From an uncultured Rhodospirillaceae bacterium (GTDB lineage: Bacteria; Pseudomonadota; Alphaproteobacteria; Azospirillales; Azospirillaceae), in contig CALBDS010000061.1 of assembly GCA_937927415.1 (NCBI GenBank), positions 1 through 64,000 of the forward strand: DNA of 64,000 bases. Direction: 5' to 3'. Positions 53,134 to 64,000 of this stretch are shown here, in pieces (position 1 is the stretch's first letter; each line of letters opens with the position of its first letter). Under the pieces are notes generated by a model that was not told the DNA's origin, searched no databases, and was given only the letters and a program-made list of their open reading frames with translations. The position numbers and the translations under genes were made by a program.

Positions 53134-54018
53134 GTGACCGACGCTACCCTTACCGCCGACAGCGTGACGGTTGATCCCGCCGAAGCCATCGCCGGCATCG
53201 CCGCCGCCATCAAGGCCCGGACCGTCGTGCCCTATATCGGCCCCGGCGCCTTCGACCTGCTGCCGGATGACGGCTGCCCCATCCCGCGCAACTCGGCGGA
53301 GCTGGTGAAGCGCCTGAACGCCAAGGTCGCCGCCCCCGGCCGCATCCGGTCGCAACTGACCGCCGTCGCCCAGTTCATCGAATCCCGCCGCCACCGCAAG
53401 ACGCTGGAAAAGATCCTGGACGAGATCTTCAAGCAGGATGTGCCGCCCACCCCGGTGCACCGTTTCGTGGCGTCCATGCCCGCCCCGGCGCTGGTGGTGG
53501 ATGTGTGGTACGACGCGGTGCTGGAATCACTGCTGGCCGCCGACGCCACCCGCACCTGGGGCGAGGTCCAGGGCCTGTCCCACCCGCAATCGACCGGCGA
53601 ATGGGTGCATTATTTCGGCCCCGACGGCAGCCTGTCCAACGCCGACGCCGCCGACGCCTGGGAAACCCTGCTCTACAAGCCCTCGGGCAGCGTGACCCCG
53701 GCGGGGAACTACCTGATTTCCGATTCCGATTTCGTGGAAATCCTGACCGAGATCGACATCCAGACCCCCATCCCGCCGGAGGTGCAGCGCCGCCGCACGG
53801 GCAAGCACTTCCTGTTCCTGGGCTGCCGCTTCGATCAGGAAATCCAGCGCACCTTCGGCCGCCAGATCGCCAAGCGGTCCAGCGACAGCCATTGGGCGAT
53901 CCTGCCCGGCGACCTTAGCAAAAACGAAATCCGCTTCCTGGAAAGGCACGGCATCCGCCGCATCAACCTGCCCCTGGGCGAAGCGGTGGCGCAACTTGAA
54001 GCCGCGCTGGCGGGGTAA
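53134..54018 (+). CDS. SIR2-fold protein with altered NAD-site residues
   Basis: The 294-aa protein starts with the SIR2 nucleotide loop form VVPYIGPGAFDLL (about 31-43) and ends with LFLGCRFDQEIQRTF, typical of SIR2-like proteins. Where catalytic members have TTNYD or TQNID, this one reads DVWYD (123-127), so the key Asn is Trp. It probably does not cleave NAD. The GTG at 53134 has GGAG nine bases upstream. It ends the nif operon before a terminator and follows the Lys-less StrS-fold gene. Confidence 0.8.
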   Translation: MTDATLTADSVTVDPAEAIAGIAAAIKARTVVPYIGPGAFDLLPDDGCPIPRNSAELVKRLNAKVAAPGRIRSQLTAVAQFIESRRHRKTLEKILDEIFKQDVPPTPVHRFVASMPAPALVVDVWYDAVLESLLAADATRTWGEVQGLSHPQSTGEWVHYFGPDGSLSNADAADAWETLLYKPSGSVTPAGNYLISDSDFVEILTEIDIQTPIPPEVQRRRTGKHFLFLGCRFDQEIQRTFGRQIAKRSSDSHWAILPGDLSKNEIRFLERHGIRRINLPLGEAVAQLEAALAG

Positions 54019-54042
54019 AAAGCACCCGCACCCCCCGGAACC

Positions 54043-54089
54043 ACCCGGCACTTTTTGCACCCGCACAGGGTCAAAGGTGCCGGGTTTTT
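54043..54089 (+). terminator. Terminator ending the nif operon
   Basis: ACCCGGCAC at 54043-54051 pairs with GTGCCGGGT at 54077-54085, the stem can be extended inward with A/T pairs, and TTTTT follows. It separates the nif block from the sigma-54 promoter downstream. Confidence 0.75.
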
Positions 54090-54122
54090 CATTCAAGTAT
54101 TTGATTTATCAAAATTTCTTTA

Positions 54123-54138
54123 TGGCCCAGATCTTGCT
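54123..54138 (+). promoter_or_regulatory. RpoN (sigma-54) -24/-12 promoter
   Basis: GG at 54124-54125, ten bases, GC at 54136-54137 in a TGGCCC...TTGCT context. It lies about 40 bases before the gene at 54178. No TGT-N10-ACA site was found upstream, so the activator may not be NifA. Confidence 0.7.
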
Positions 54139-54177
54139 TAATCCCTGAAAACGGTATGCAACCAACGGGGACAGATC

Positions 54178-54918
54178 ATGGGCGGGATCAGCGGCATCTC
54201 CAGCATGGTGTCGAGCCTGCAGCAGTCGATCGACGCGGCGGTAAAACGCACCCAGGAAGAGGCCAAAACCGCGAAGACCGGGTCCGCCGACAAGGTGTAC
54301 GAACAGAACGCCACCAAGTCGTCCTCGACCCAATCGGCCTTTGCCACCAACCTCGGCTATCTCATCCAGGACAAGACCCGGCTCAACGGCTTCAGCATTC
54401 TGGGCGCCAACGATCCGGTGGACTTTTACAAGTTCAACGTCACCAGCAAGGGCGATACCGGGTTGGGCCGGGTGGGTGACGACGGGGTGCGGGTCCAGTT
54501 GATGAACAAGACCGGCACGGTGATGGCCGACAGCAACGCCCAGGCCGGCGCCGCCTATGATGCCTATACCAAGTGGACCCAGGGGAAGCTGACCCTGGAC
54601 AAGGGCGACTACACCATCCGCGTCACGCGGGAAAAGGGTGAGGACGCGGCCAAGGAAAAACAGTACGCCCTGCAACTGACCCAGGGTGACTTCACCACCG
54701 ACTACGACACCTATGCCAAGCAGCCGGCGGCGGGCACCTCCGGCGGCGACGTGCCGTCCTATGTCAAGACGCTGCAAAGCCTGATGGGCGGGTCCGCCGT
54801 CACCTCCTCCAGCCTGACCAACATCCTGTTGGGAGGGGGATCGTCGTCGTCCTCGTCGTCCTCCTCCTCCTCGCTGCTGTCCGGCGGGCGGGGGTCGCTG
54901 CTGAACAGCCTGCTGTGA
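54178..54918 (+). CDS. Hypothetical Ser-tailed protein with PPC-like domain
   Basis: The 246-aa protein has a helical N-terminal part (about 1-50, no signal peptide), a central beta domain resembling bacterial pre-peptidase C-terminal domains (DPVDFYKFNVT...GDYTIRVTRE), and a C-terminal tract of eleven serines followed by LLSGGRGSLLNSLL. The layout suggests export without a classical signal, for instance by a type I or flagellar route; this is inference. The gene is preceded by a sigma-54 promoter, unlike most of its neighbours. Confidence 0.7.
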   Translation: MGGISGISSMVSSLQQSIDAAVKRTQEEAKTAKTGSADKVYEQNATKSSSTQSAFATNLGYLIQDKTRLNGFSILGANDPVDFYKFNVTSKGDTGLGRVGDDGVRVQLMNKTGTVMADSNAQAGAAYDAYTKWTQGKLTLDKGDYTIRVTREKGEDAAKEKQYALQLTQGDFTTDYDTYAKQPAAGTSGGDVPSYVKTLQSLMGGSAVTSSSLTNILLGGGSSSSSSSSSSSLLSGGRGSLLNSLL

Positions 54919-54922
54919 GGGA

Positions 54923-55129
54923 TCAGGCGGTGCCCACCTGCCCATGGCCGCCGGCCAGCCGGACATAGGAGTCCCGCTGCGCCTGCAGCGTGCCCAGCAG
55001 ATCGTGCAGGCTGTCGCGCATATAGGGATCGGCCTGCAGGTTCAACGCATCCTCGGTGGTGCGGATGAAGGCATCCAGCAGTTCCACATGGCGCAGGGAC
55101 GACAGGCGCAGATCGGTGGCGATCATCAT
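54923..55129 (-). CDS. Small helical protein, 68 aa
   Basis: A helical protein with the pattern LRHVELLDAFIRTTEDALN...RDSLHDLLGTLQAQRDSYVRL. It is a paralogue of the 84-aa protein encoded just upstream, sharing HVxLLDxFIR, RDSL and RDxY. The ATG at 55129 follows AAGGAG. The pair is probably an operon transcribed towards the Ser-tailed gene. Function unknown. Confidence 0.6.
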   Translation of the reverse strand: MMIATDLRLSSLRHVELLDAFIRTTEDALNLQADPYMRDSLHDLLGTLQAQRDSYVRLAGGHGQVGTA

Positions 55130-55181
55130 CGGGCAGGCTCCTTTTGGGGCAAGGCGGGGCAACGGGCGTGACGGGCGGCGG

Positions 55182-55436
55182 TCAGGCGGCGGGAACCGCG
55201 GCGTGCGGCAGCAGCGCGGGGCCGTGCAGCATGACGGCGTAGCCATCCCGCTCCCGGCACAGGGCGGTCAGGGTTTCATCCAGACTGTCGCGGACAAAGC
55301 CGTCGCCTTCCTGCCCCGCGGCCTCGTGGGTCAGGCGGATGAATTCGTCCAGCAGCGCCACATGCAGCAAAGAGGCGGAGCGAACCGCCGTATCGGACAG
55401 GGCCGGGGTGTGAGCCGTCTGGATCTGGGAAGCCAT
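55182..55436 (-). CDS. Small helical protein, 84 aa, paralogue of the next gene
   Basis: It shares the HVALLDEFIRLTHEAA and RDSLDETLTALCRERDGY segments with its downstream neighbour, so the two arose by duplication. A possible sigma-70 promoter (TTGACT, 18 bases, TAATAT) lies upstream on the minus strand at 55492-55521. No family recognised. Confidence 0.6.
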   Translation of the reverse strand: MASQIQTAHTPALSDTAVRSASLLHVALLDEFIRLTHEAAGQEGDGFVRDSLDETLTALCRERDGYAVMLHGPALLPHAAVPAA

Positions 55437-55491
55437 CGTTAAATCTCCATCGACAAATCGGTGCGTTCGATGGACTGATTTGAGCCTTTTG

Positions 55492-55521
55492 ATATTAACG
55501 AGGCGTTAATTTCGCAGTCAA
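55492..55521 (-). promoter_or_regulatory. Possible sigma-70 promoter
   Basis: TTGACT at 55521-55516 and TAATAT at 55497-55492 on the minus strand, 18 bases apart, in an AT-rich gap upstream of the 84-aa gene. Confidence 0.35.
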
Positions 55522-55574
55522 GAAGGCTTTCTCTTGAGAATTACCCCACGGATACCAAGTCATTCTCCAAAGAA

Positions 55575-55880
55575 TTAGGCAAAAGAGGTACTCCATTCTT
55601 CATCAAAAGCATCCTCTTCCTGGACCAGATCCCACAGATGGGCCAGCATCGGAGTGAGAACGTCGTCAAGGGGTTGGGGAACGCTGTCCACCTCCGGCCC
55701 TTCCATCAGCGTCCAGCTTTCCGGGGTGGGGTCGAGAACATTCCAGCCGCGGGCCAGCATCTCTCGCACCCGGCCCTTGGCGATCGGGGCACGCACCAGC
55801 GGCCCATCCATGGCCGGGGAGGAACGCTCCCCGCCGATGTCTGTTCTCTCCTGACCTTCCTGCCACGGCATGAAACCCAT
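55575..55880 (-). CDS. Hypothetical acidic protein, 101 aa
   Basis: The ATG at 55880 has an excellent AAGGAGG site; the frame upstream to 55937 is probably not used. The protein is strongly acidic, especially its last 20 residues, and has Trp-rich turns (MPWQEG, RGWNVLD, ESWTLMEG). No family is recognised. A candidate LexA box lies about 76 bases upstream, so it may be DNA-damage inducible. Confidence 0.6.
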   Translation of the reverse strand: MGFMPWQEGQERTDIGGERSSPAMDGPLVRAPIAKGRVREMLARGWNVLDPTPESWTLMEGPEVDSVPQPLDDVLTPMLAHLWDLVQEEDAFDEEWSTSFA

Positions 55881-55955
55881 AACGGCCTCCTTCGCGGTGT
55901 AAGGCGGAACGGACGAACCATCCGCTCCCAAGAACAAAAGATGGACGTTCTTATT

Positions 55956-55970
55956 GAACGGAACAAGAAC
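55956..55970. promoter_or_regulatory. Candidate LexA box
   Basis: GAAC-N7-GAAC, an exact match to the alphaproteobacterial LexA consensus, in the gap between the 101-aa gene and fumC. A degenerate GAAC-N7-GGAC lies 24 bases away at 55932-55946. It could serve either gene; short motifs like this can occur by chance. Confidence 0.45.
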
Positions 55971-56102
55971 TAAAAAGTGCGAAGGGCGATTTTTCCCGCT
56001 CTGGAACGGTCATACATCCCTCTTTACCCTTGTTCACGGCACCCAAAAGGCAAATGTCAGGATGGGGCCGTCCGGCCCGGCTCATCGTGAAAGAGGGATC
56101 TG

Positions 56103-57509
<1,407 letters not shown>

Positions 57510-57551
57510 ACGCTTGGATTTTCTTAAGGAATCATGGTTTATCATGGCGTT

Positions 57552-57764
57552 ATGAAAAAACGTTCCGTTCTTATTGCCGGCCACCCGACCAGTGTGTCGC
57601 TGGAGCCGGAATTCTGGGAAGCCGTGAAGGAACTGGCAGAGGAGCGCGGCATGTCCATCAATGGCCTGATCGGCGAAATCGATCTGGGGCGCACCGGCAA
57701 CCTGTCGAGCGCCATACGCGTGCATGTCTTGACAAACTTACGGGCGCGGCTGAACAAGGGGTAA
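57552..57764 (+). CDS. Ribbon-helix-helix regulator
   Basis: The 70-aa protein matches the RHH_4 family: KRSVLIAGHPTSVSLEPEFWEAV...GNLSSAIRVHVL. The N-terminal strand should lie in the DNA groove as a dimer. ATG 57552 is preferred over 57534, whose six extra residues are unlike the family. Its targets are unknown; it lies 43 bases after fumC and may be cotranscribed. Confidence 0.8.
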   Translation: MKKRSVLIAGHPTSVSLEPEFWEAVKELAEERGMSINGLIGEIDLGRTGNLSSAIRVHVLTNLRARLNKG

Positions 57765-57803
57765 TGAAGTCGCGGCACCGTTTTTCCCGATGCCCCTTCC
57801 CCC

Positions 57804-59558
57804 ATGGGCACGCCCCGGACCACGATGACGCCAACCACCTCCCTCCGTTTCGGCTCCCTGCGCTATCGGGTGATGGCGGCCGTCGCCGCTTACGCCACGC
57901 TGGTTATTGGCTGCACGGGGCTGTTTATTATCCATGACCGCAACACCGATCTCGCCGCCGCGCGATCCCGTGTCAACGGGGCCGCCAACCTGCTGGCCGA
58001 ACACACCGAGCGCAATTTCAACGCCATCGATCTGGTGCTGCATCACATCAGCCAGGATCTGGACATCCTCCCCCCCGACAAGACCGGCGGCGGCGATGCC
58101 TGGATAACGGTCCAGGATGCCGCCGGCCTGCTGCCCCTGCCGGGGATCGTCGCCGTTCACGACGCCGACGGGCGGACGGTCCAGATCAGCACCGCCTTTC
58201 CCCCTCCACCCGACAGCGGCGTCGCCGGGGAGGAGTTCTTCCAGAACGCCCGCGACAATCCGGCACTGCTGACCGTGGGGCGCACCATCCGGCTGGGCCG
58301 CGACAGCCCGCCGCTGTTCACCCTGACCCGCCGCCGCCTGGATGCCGACGGGCGCTTTGTCGGCACGGTGACCGCCGGGATCAACACCGCCTATTTCACC
58401 GCCTTCAACCGCCATCTGGGGTTGGGGGAAGGGGCGGTGTCGGGCATCTACCGCACCGACGGCACCATCATCGTGCGTCTGCCCGCCACACCGGACAGGG
58501 AAGCCGGCATCGAGGGCACGGCCCTGCTGACCCAGGCCCGCACCACGCTGTCCGGCTCCTTGCGGGTGGTGTCGCCGGTGGATGGCGGCGACCGGCTGAT
58601 GGCCTATCACCGCATCGAGGGCACCAGTGTGTTCGTGGCCGCCGGTATCCGCATGGACACGGTGCTGGAGTCGTGGCGCGGGCGGGTGATGTGGCTGATC
58701 CCCACGGCCCTGCTGCTGGTGGCGGCCGGGGTGATGGCCGGGCGGGCGCTGATCCGCGCCCTGGACCGCCAGGAACAGACCATGGCCGCGCTGGAAACCA
58801 TGCGCGCCGCCGCGGAAAAGGCGCACGCGGCCAAATCGCGCTTCATGGCGGCGGCCAGCCACGACCTGCGCCAGCCGATCCAGGCGCTGCGCCTGTTCCT
58901 GGGCATCCTCGACGAGACGCTGGAAAAGCCCAACCACCGCCAGATCGCCCAGCACGCCACCCGCGCGCTGGAAGCCAGCGAACGGCTGCTGTCCAGCCTG
59001 CTGGACGCCTCGCGCCTGGACGCCGGGGGCATCACGCCGGCCATCCGCCCGGTGCCGCTGGAGGCCGTGCTGGACCCCATCGCCACCGAAACCGGGCCGC
59101 AGGCCAGCGACAAGGGGCTGCGCTTCCTCTACCATCCGCTCGATGTGGCGGTGTTGACCGACCCGGCGCTGCTGGAACGGATGGTGCGCAACCTGCTGGC
59201 CAACGCCATCCGCTACACCCCCCGCGGCGGGCTGATGCTGGGGTGCCGCCGCCGGGACGGGTGCGTGCGGATCGAGGTGTGGGACACCGGCCCCGGCATT
59301 CCGCCCACCAAGCTGTCGGCCATCTGGGACGAGTTCTATCAGATCGGCTCCCGCCCCGGCGGGGAAAAGGGGCTGGGGCTGGGCTTGTCCATCGTGCAGC
59401 GGCTGGGCGCGCTGCTGAAGCACCCCACCGACGTGCAATCGCGCGAAGGGCGCGGGTCGGTCTTTTCCATCACCGTGCCGCTGGCCCGGACCGACATGGA
59501 CCCGGACGCGGACGTGGGAAGCTCTTGCCAGCACCACGAACCCAGCCTACACGGATGA
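57804..59558 (+). CDS. Membrane sensor histidine kinase
   Basis: The ~584-aa protein has two spans flanking a ~250-aa extracytoplasmic region of PDC/dCACHE type, then HisKA with ASHDLRQPIQAL (His about 353) and HATPase boxes NLLANAIRYTP, WDTGPGIP and GLGLGLSIVQ. The SHDLRQP form is that of the NahK-like kinase group. No response regulator is adjacent. No ribosome-binding site clearly favours the ATG at 57804 over that at 57825. Confidence 0.88.
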   Translation: MGTPRTTMTPTTSLRFGSLRYRVMAAVAAYATLVIGCTGLFIIHDRNTDLAAARSRVNGAANLLAEHTERNFNAIDLVLHHISQDLDILPPDKTGGGDAWITVQDAAGLLPLPGIVAVHDADGRTVQISTAFPPPPDSGVAGEEFFQNARDNPALLTVGRTIRLGRDSPPLFTLTRRRLDADGRFVGTVTAGINTAYFTAFNRHLGLGEGAVSGIYRTDGTIIVRLPATPDREAGIEGTALLTQARTTLSGSLRVVSPVDGGDRLMAYHRIEGTSVFVAAGIRMDTVLESWRGRVMWLIPTALLLVAAGVMAGRALIRALDRQEQTMAALETMRAAAEKAHAAKSRFMAAASHDLRQPIQALRLFLGILDETLEKPNHRQIAQHATRALEASERLLSSLLDASRLDAGGITPAIRPVPLEAVLDPIATETGPQASDKGLRFLYHPLDVAVLTDPALLERMVRNLLANAIRYTPRGGLMLGCRRRDGCVRIEVWDTGPGIPPTKLSAIWDEFYQIGSRPGGEKGLGLGLSIVQRLGALLKHPTDVQSREGRGSVFSITVPLARTDMDPDADVGSSCQHHEPSLHG

Positions 59559-59619
59559 TGCGGTGCCCCCGCATTCCTGCCCCCGCATTTCCATAAATGC
59601 CGCACCCGGATAACGCCCC

Positions 59620-60333
59620 GTGCCCAGCGATCTGACCACGCTCGACATCATCGCCTTCATCTGGTTCATCGGCATCTGGGGGATATTCACCATCGCCCAG
59701 GATCACCTGCTGCACAGCCGGGCCTTCGTCAACCGGCATCTGGTCTATATCCGCGAACAGTGGATGGAACAGATGCTGGGCCGCGAAAACCGCATCATGG
59801 ATGCCCAGTTGGTGGGGCACACCATGAACAGCTGCTCCTTCTTCGCCTCCACCACCGCGCTGGTGCTGGCCGGGCTGGTGGGGTCGTTCGGCGCCATCGA
59901 ACGCGCACACGAGCTGGTGGGCAACCTGTCGTTCACCGCCCATGTGTCGCGGGCGTTCTTTGAAACCAAGCTGCTGGTGCTGCTGGCGATCTTCACCTTC
60001 GGCTTTTTCAAGTTCACCTGGGCCTTGCGCCAGTACAATTACTGCTGCGCCCTGATCGGGTCGGCCCCCATGCCGCCGGTGCCCGATGCGCTGCGCCGGG
60101 AACTGGCCGATTCCATGGCCGAGGCCATCACCCTGGCGGTGCGGGCGCTTAACGGGGGCCTGCGCGCCTATTACTTCGCCCTGGCAGCACTGGCCTGGAT
60201 GGTCGGCCCCTGGCCGTTCATGGCGGCCAGCGGCTTCGTGGTGCTGGTGCTGGTCCGGCGCCAGGGCTTTTCCCGCACCGAACAGGTCATCCGCGCCCAC
60301 GCCGATTCCATGCGGCGCGCCTCGTCCGACTGA
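59620..60333 (+). CDS. DUF599 membrane protein
   Basis: The 237-aa protein has four membrane spans and the DUF599 pattern: FIWFIGIWGIFTIAQDH near the start, QWMEQMLGRENRIMDAQLVG, and a second pair of spans around FTWALRQYNYCCALIGSAP. The function of the family is unknown. The start is a GTG. It follows the histidine kinase by about 60 bases. Confidence 0.85.
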   Translation: MPSDLTTLDIIAFIWFIGIWGIFTIAQDHLLHSRAFVNRHLVYIREQWMEQMLGRENRIMDAQLVGHTMNSCSFFASTTALVLAGLVGSFGAIERAHELVGNLSFTAHVSRAFFETKLLVLLAIFTFGFFKFTWALRQYNYCCALIGSAPMPPVPDALRRELADSMAEAITLAVRALNGGLRAYYFALAALAWMVGPWPFMAASGFVVLVLVRRQGFSRTEQVIRAHADSMRRASSD

Positions 60334-60364
60334 GGGGGACGCCGATGCGCCCCCTCCCCTCCGC

Positions 60365-62068
<1,704 letters not shown>

Positions 62069-62117
62069 CTGCCCTTCCCTCTTTTTTGATTTGCTCAGCC
62101 GGAAACGGGGGGTGCGT

Positions 62118-63320
62118 TCAGCGGATGGCCCCCTCCTTCACCACGGTGCGGCACGGGTTGGCCCCCAGCCAGTAGCACAGTTCCGCCGGGCGGTTGATGT
62201 CCCACACCACGAAATCCGCCGCCTTTCCCACCGCCAGCGTGCCCCGGTCCCGCTCCAGACCCAGCGCGCGGGCGGCGTGGCGGGTCACGCCCAGCAGCGC
62301 CTCCGCCGGGGTCAGACGGAACAGGGTGCAGGCCATGTTCAGCATCAGCAGCAGCGATGTGGCCGGCGAGGTGCCGGGGTTGCAGTCGGTGCTGACCGCC
62401 ATCGCCACCCCATGACGGCGGAACAGGTCCACCGGCGGCACCACCGTTTCCCGCAGCGTGTAGAAGGCGCCGGGCAGCAGCACCGCCACCGTGCCCGCCG
62501 CGGCCAATGCCGCCGCCCCGGCGTCGCCCGTGTGCTCCACATGGTCAGCGGACAGGGCGCCGTAACGGGCGGCCAGCGCCGCCCCGCCGCCGTCGGACAG
62601 TTGGTCGGCGTGCAGCTTGACCGGCAGCCCCAGGCGGCGGGCGGCGGCGAACACCCGCTCCGTCTGGGCGGGCGTGAAGGCGATGCGCTCGCAAAAGGCG
62701 TCCACCGCATCCACCAGCCCGTCCGCCGCCAGGGCGGGCAGGATGGTGTCGCAGACCAGGGCGATGTAGTCGTCCGGGCGCCCGGCGTATTCCGGCGGCA
62801 GGGCGTGGGCGGCAAGGCAGGTGGCGGCCACCGTCACCCGCCGCCGTTCGCCAAGGGCACGGGCGGCCCGCAGCATGGCCCGTTCGGACTCCGGATCCAG
62901 CCCATAGCCGGATTTGATCTCCACCGTGGTCACGCCCTCGGCCAGCAGCCGGTCGAGCCGCGGCAGGGACGACGCCACCAGCCCGTCAACCCCGGCCCGC
63001 CGGGTGGCGGCGACGGTGGAAGCGATGCCGCCGCCGCTGCGGGCGATCTCTTCATAGGTGGCACCTTCCAGCCGTCTTTCGAATTCCGCCGCCCGGTCGC
63101 CGGCGAACACCAGATGGGTGTGGCAGTCGATCAGCCCCGGCGTGATCCAGGCGCCGCCCAGGTCGTGCTCGGTGCGCGCCGTGATACCGGCGGGCAGGTC
63201 CGCCGCCGTGCCGATCCAGGCGATGCGCCCGTCGCGCACCCCAACCACGGCATCGGTGACGATGCCCGCATCCGCGGCGGTGAAGGCATGGCCGTTATGC
63301 CACAGGCTGTCCCATTCCAT
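62118..63320 (-). CDS. hutI: Imidazolonepropionase
   Basis: The 400-aa amidohydrolase opens the imidazolone ring in histidine degradation, the step after urocanate hydratase. Metal ligands are seen in DCHTHLVFAG, KLHADQLSDGG, DHVEHTGD and STDCNPGTSP. The N and C termini fold into the small beta domain usual for the family. It is the first visible gene of the hut pair and divergent from the deacetylase gene at 63428. Confidence 0.97.
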   Translation of the reverse strand: MEWDSLWHNGHAFTAADAGIVTDAVVGVRDGRIAWIGTAADLPAGITARTEHDLGGAWITPGLIDCHTHLVFAGDRAAEFERRLEGATYEEIARSGGGIASTVAATRRAGVDGLVASSLPRLDRLLAEGVTTVEIKSGYGLDPESERAMLRAARALGERRRVTVAATCLAAHALPPEYAGRPDDYIALVCDTILPALAADGLVDAVDAFCERIAFTPAQTERVFAAARRLGLPVKLHADQLSDGGGAALAARYGALSADHVEHTGDAGAAALAAAGTVAVLLPGAFYTLRETVVPPVDLFRRHGVAMAVSTDCNPGTSPATSLLLMLNMACTLFRLTPAEALLGVTRHAARALGLERDRGTLAVGKAADFVVWDINRPAELCYWLGANPCRTVVKEGAIR

Positions 63321-63427
63321 GCCCGCTCATCCCTTTCCTTTCGGCAAAACGGCCATAAGTGAACCAAGCCGCCGCGCTTGCATAATCATATAGGTCATGC
63401 TTTCTGCCGGTGGGTTCTTTTGCGCTG

Positions 63428-64000
63428 ATGGTCTGGAACAGAATGCCCGCGTCCCCCCTGCCCCGCCGTTTCGTGTTGTGCGCCGACGATTATGGCCTGT
63501 CGCCCGGTGTCGGCGCGGCCATCCGCGATCTGATCGATCAAGGGCGGCTGTCGGCCACGTCCTGCATGAGCGTCTGCCCCGGCTGGCCGCGGGAAGCGGC
63601 ACTGCTGAAACCCCTGGCCGGGCGGGCCGACATCGGGCTGCACCTGACCCTGACCGATCAGGCCCCGCTCGGCCCCATGCCGCGGCTGGCCCCCGGTGGG
63701 CGGCTGCCGCCGCTGGGGCGGCTGATGCTGCTGGCGCTGGCCCGCCGGCTGGACCGCGGGGAAATCGCGGCGGAGGTGCAGCGGCAGGTCGCCGCCTTCA
63801 CCGCCGCGTTCGGCGCCCCGCCGGCCTTCATCGACGGGCACCAGCACGTCCACCAGCTTCCCATCATCCGCGACGCGGTGATCGACGCCCTGAAGCCGCT
63901 TCCCGGCGCCTATGCCCGCCTGTGCCGCGAACCGGCGGCGGCGATCGTGCGGCGGGACATCGCGGTGGCCAAAACCCTGCTCATCAGCGCGCTGGGCCTC
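63428..64000 (+). CDS. ChbG/HpnK-family deacetylase, 3' end outside the window
   Basis: About 191 residues are visible before the window ends. The fold starts with the metal-binding FVLCADDYGLSPGV and continues with GLHLTLTDQAP and DGHQHVHQLP, the signature of YdjC-like carbohydrate deacetylases. The family includes ChbG (chitobiose deacetylase) and HpnK (hopanoid biosynthesis); the part visible does not decide which. A second ATG at 63443 could be used. It is divergent from hutI. Confidence 0.85.
   Translation, partial: MVWNRMPASPLPRRFVLCADDYGLSPGVGAAIRDLIDQGRLSATSCMSVCPGWPREAALLKPLAGRADIGLHLTLTDQAPLGPMPRLAPGGRLPPLGRLMLLALARRLDRGEIAAEVQRQVAAFTAAFGAPPAFIDGHQHVHQLPIIRDAVIDALKPLPGAYARLCREPAAAIVRRDIAVAKTLLISALGL

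Noticed and set aside
53134..54018. SIR2-type anti-phage defence gene
   Set aside because: It lies in a nif operon, lacks the catalytic Asn and has no partner effector or defence genes around it.
54043..54089. NtrC-like TGCACC/GGTGC half sites
   Set aside because: The spacing is wrong for NtrC and the bases belong to a terminator stem.

Overview
The window is GC-rich chromosomal DNA with tightly packed operons and GC-biased third positions. It carries a NifA/RpoN-type nifB promoter, an ANTAR regulator, a histidine-utilisation pair, an endonuclease-type MutL and a DUF3035 lipoprotein. Together these suggest a diazotrophic alphaproteobacterium of the Azospirillum kind (Rhodospirillales). The genus is inferred from gene content, not proven. 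No rRNA, tRNA or CRISPR array was seen.

Layout. 1-5.6 kb: a LysR gene whose 5' end is missing, then two divergent sets of overlapping genes of unknown function (892-3308 minus, 3523-5618 plus) sharing a control region with a perfect inverted repeat. 5.6-8.6 kb: a rearranged, partly AT-rich patch with an FkbM methyltransferase, a methyltransferase remnant, a frameshifted second copy of the 5175-5618 gene, and a copied piece of the hemerythrin promoter region. 8.6-28.6 kb: core genes (alpha/beta hydrolase, MaoC hydratase, ribF, pyrE, ileS-lspA-DUF3035, an M16 peptidase pair, pgi, mutL, STAS and ANTAR regulators, a RaiA/HPF-type factor, hpt, an OmpR/EnvZ-type pair). 28.6-30.6 kb: an AT-rich island of two lipoproteins and one membrane protein, one lipoprotein carrying a zinc-protease HExxH motif. 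30.6-44.5 kb: sugar epimerase, GST, GH13 glucosidase, cytochrome b561, a SpoIIE-type phosphatase divergent from an Hpt protein, a TrmH methylase, and a TetR-controlled RND efflux operon with a visible operator.

44.9-55.5 kb: a cyclase-FHA fusion, then the nif block nifB, fdxN-like ferredoxin, a 172-aa unknown, an LRV iron-sulfur repeat protein, two NifZ-type proteins, nifS, nifT, a 94-aa unknown, a DegT/StrS-fold protein and a SIR2-fold protein. The nifB promoter has two TGT-N10-ACA NifA sites, an exact IHF match and a GG-N10-GC -24/-12 element, so the block is probably induced under nitrogen-fixing conditions. It should serve FeMo-cofactor precursor synthesis (NifB, ferredoxin), sulfur supply (NifS) and nitrogenase maturation (NifZ, NifT). 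The last two proteins appear to have lost key catalytic residues. A second -24/-12 promoter precedes a Ser-tailed protein just downstream. 55.5-64 kb: a small ORF near a candidate LexA box, fumC, an RHH regulator, a histidine kinase, a DUF599 membrane protein, hutU and hutI, and the start of a ChbG/HpnK-type deacetylase cut by the window end.

Best candidates for something undescribed are the nif-linked pair of apparently inactive enzyme folds (51850-54018), the divergent coupled operons at 892-5618, and the AT-rich lipoprotein island.
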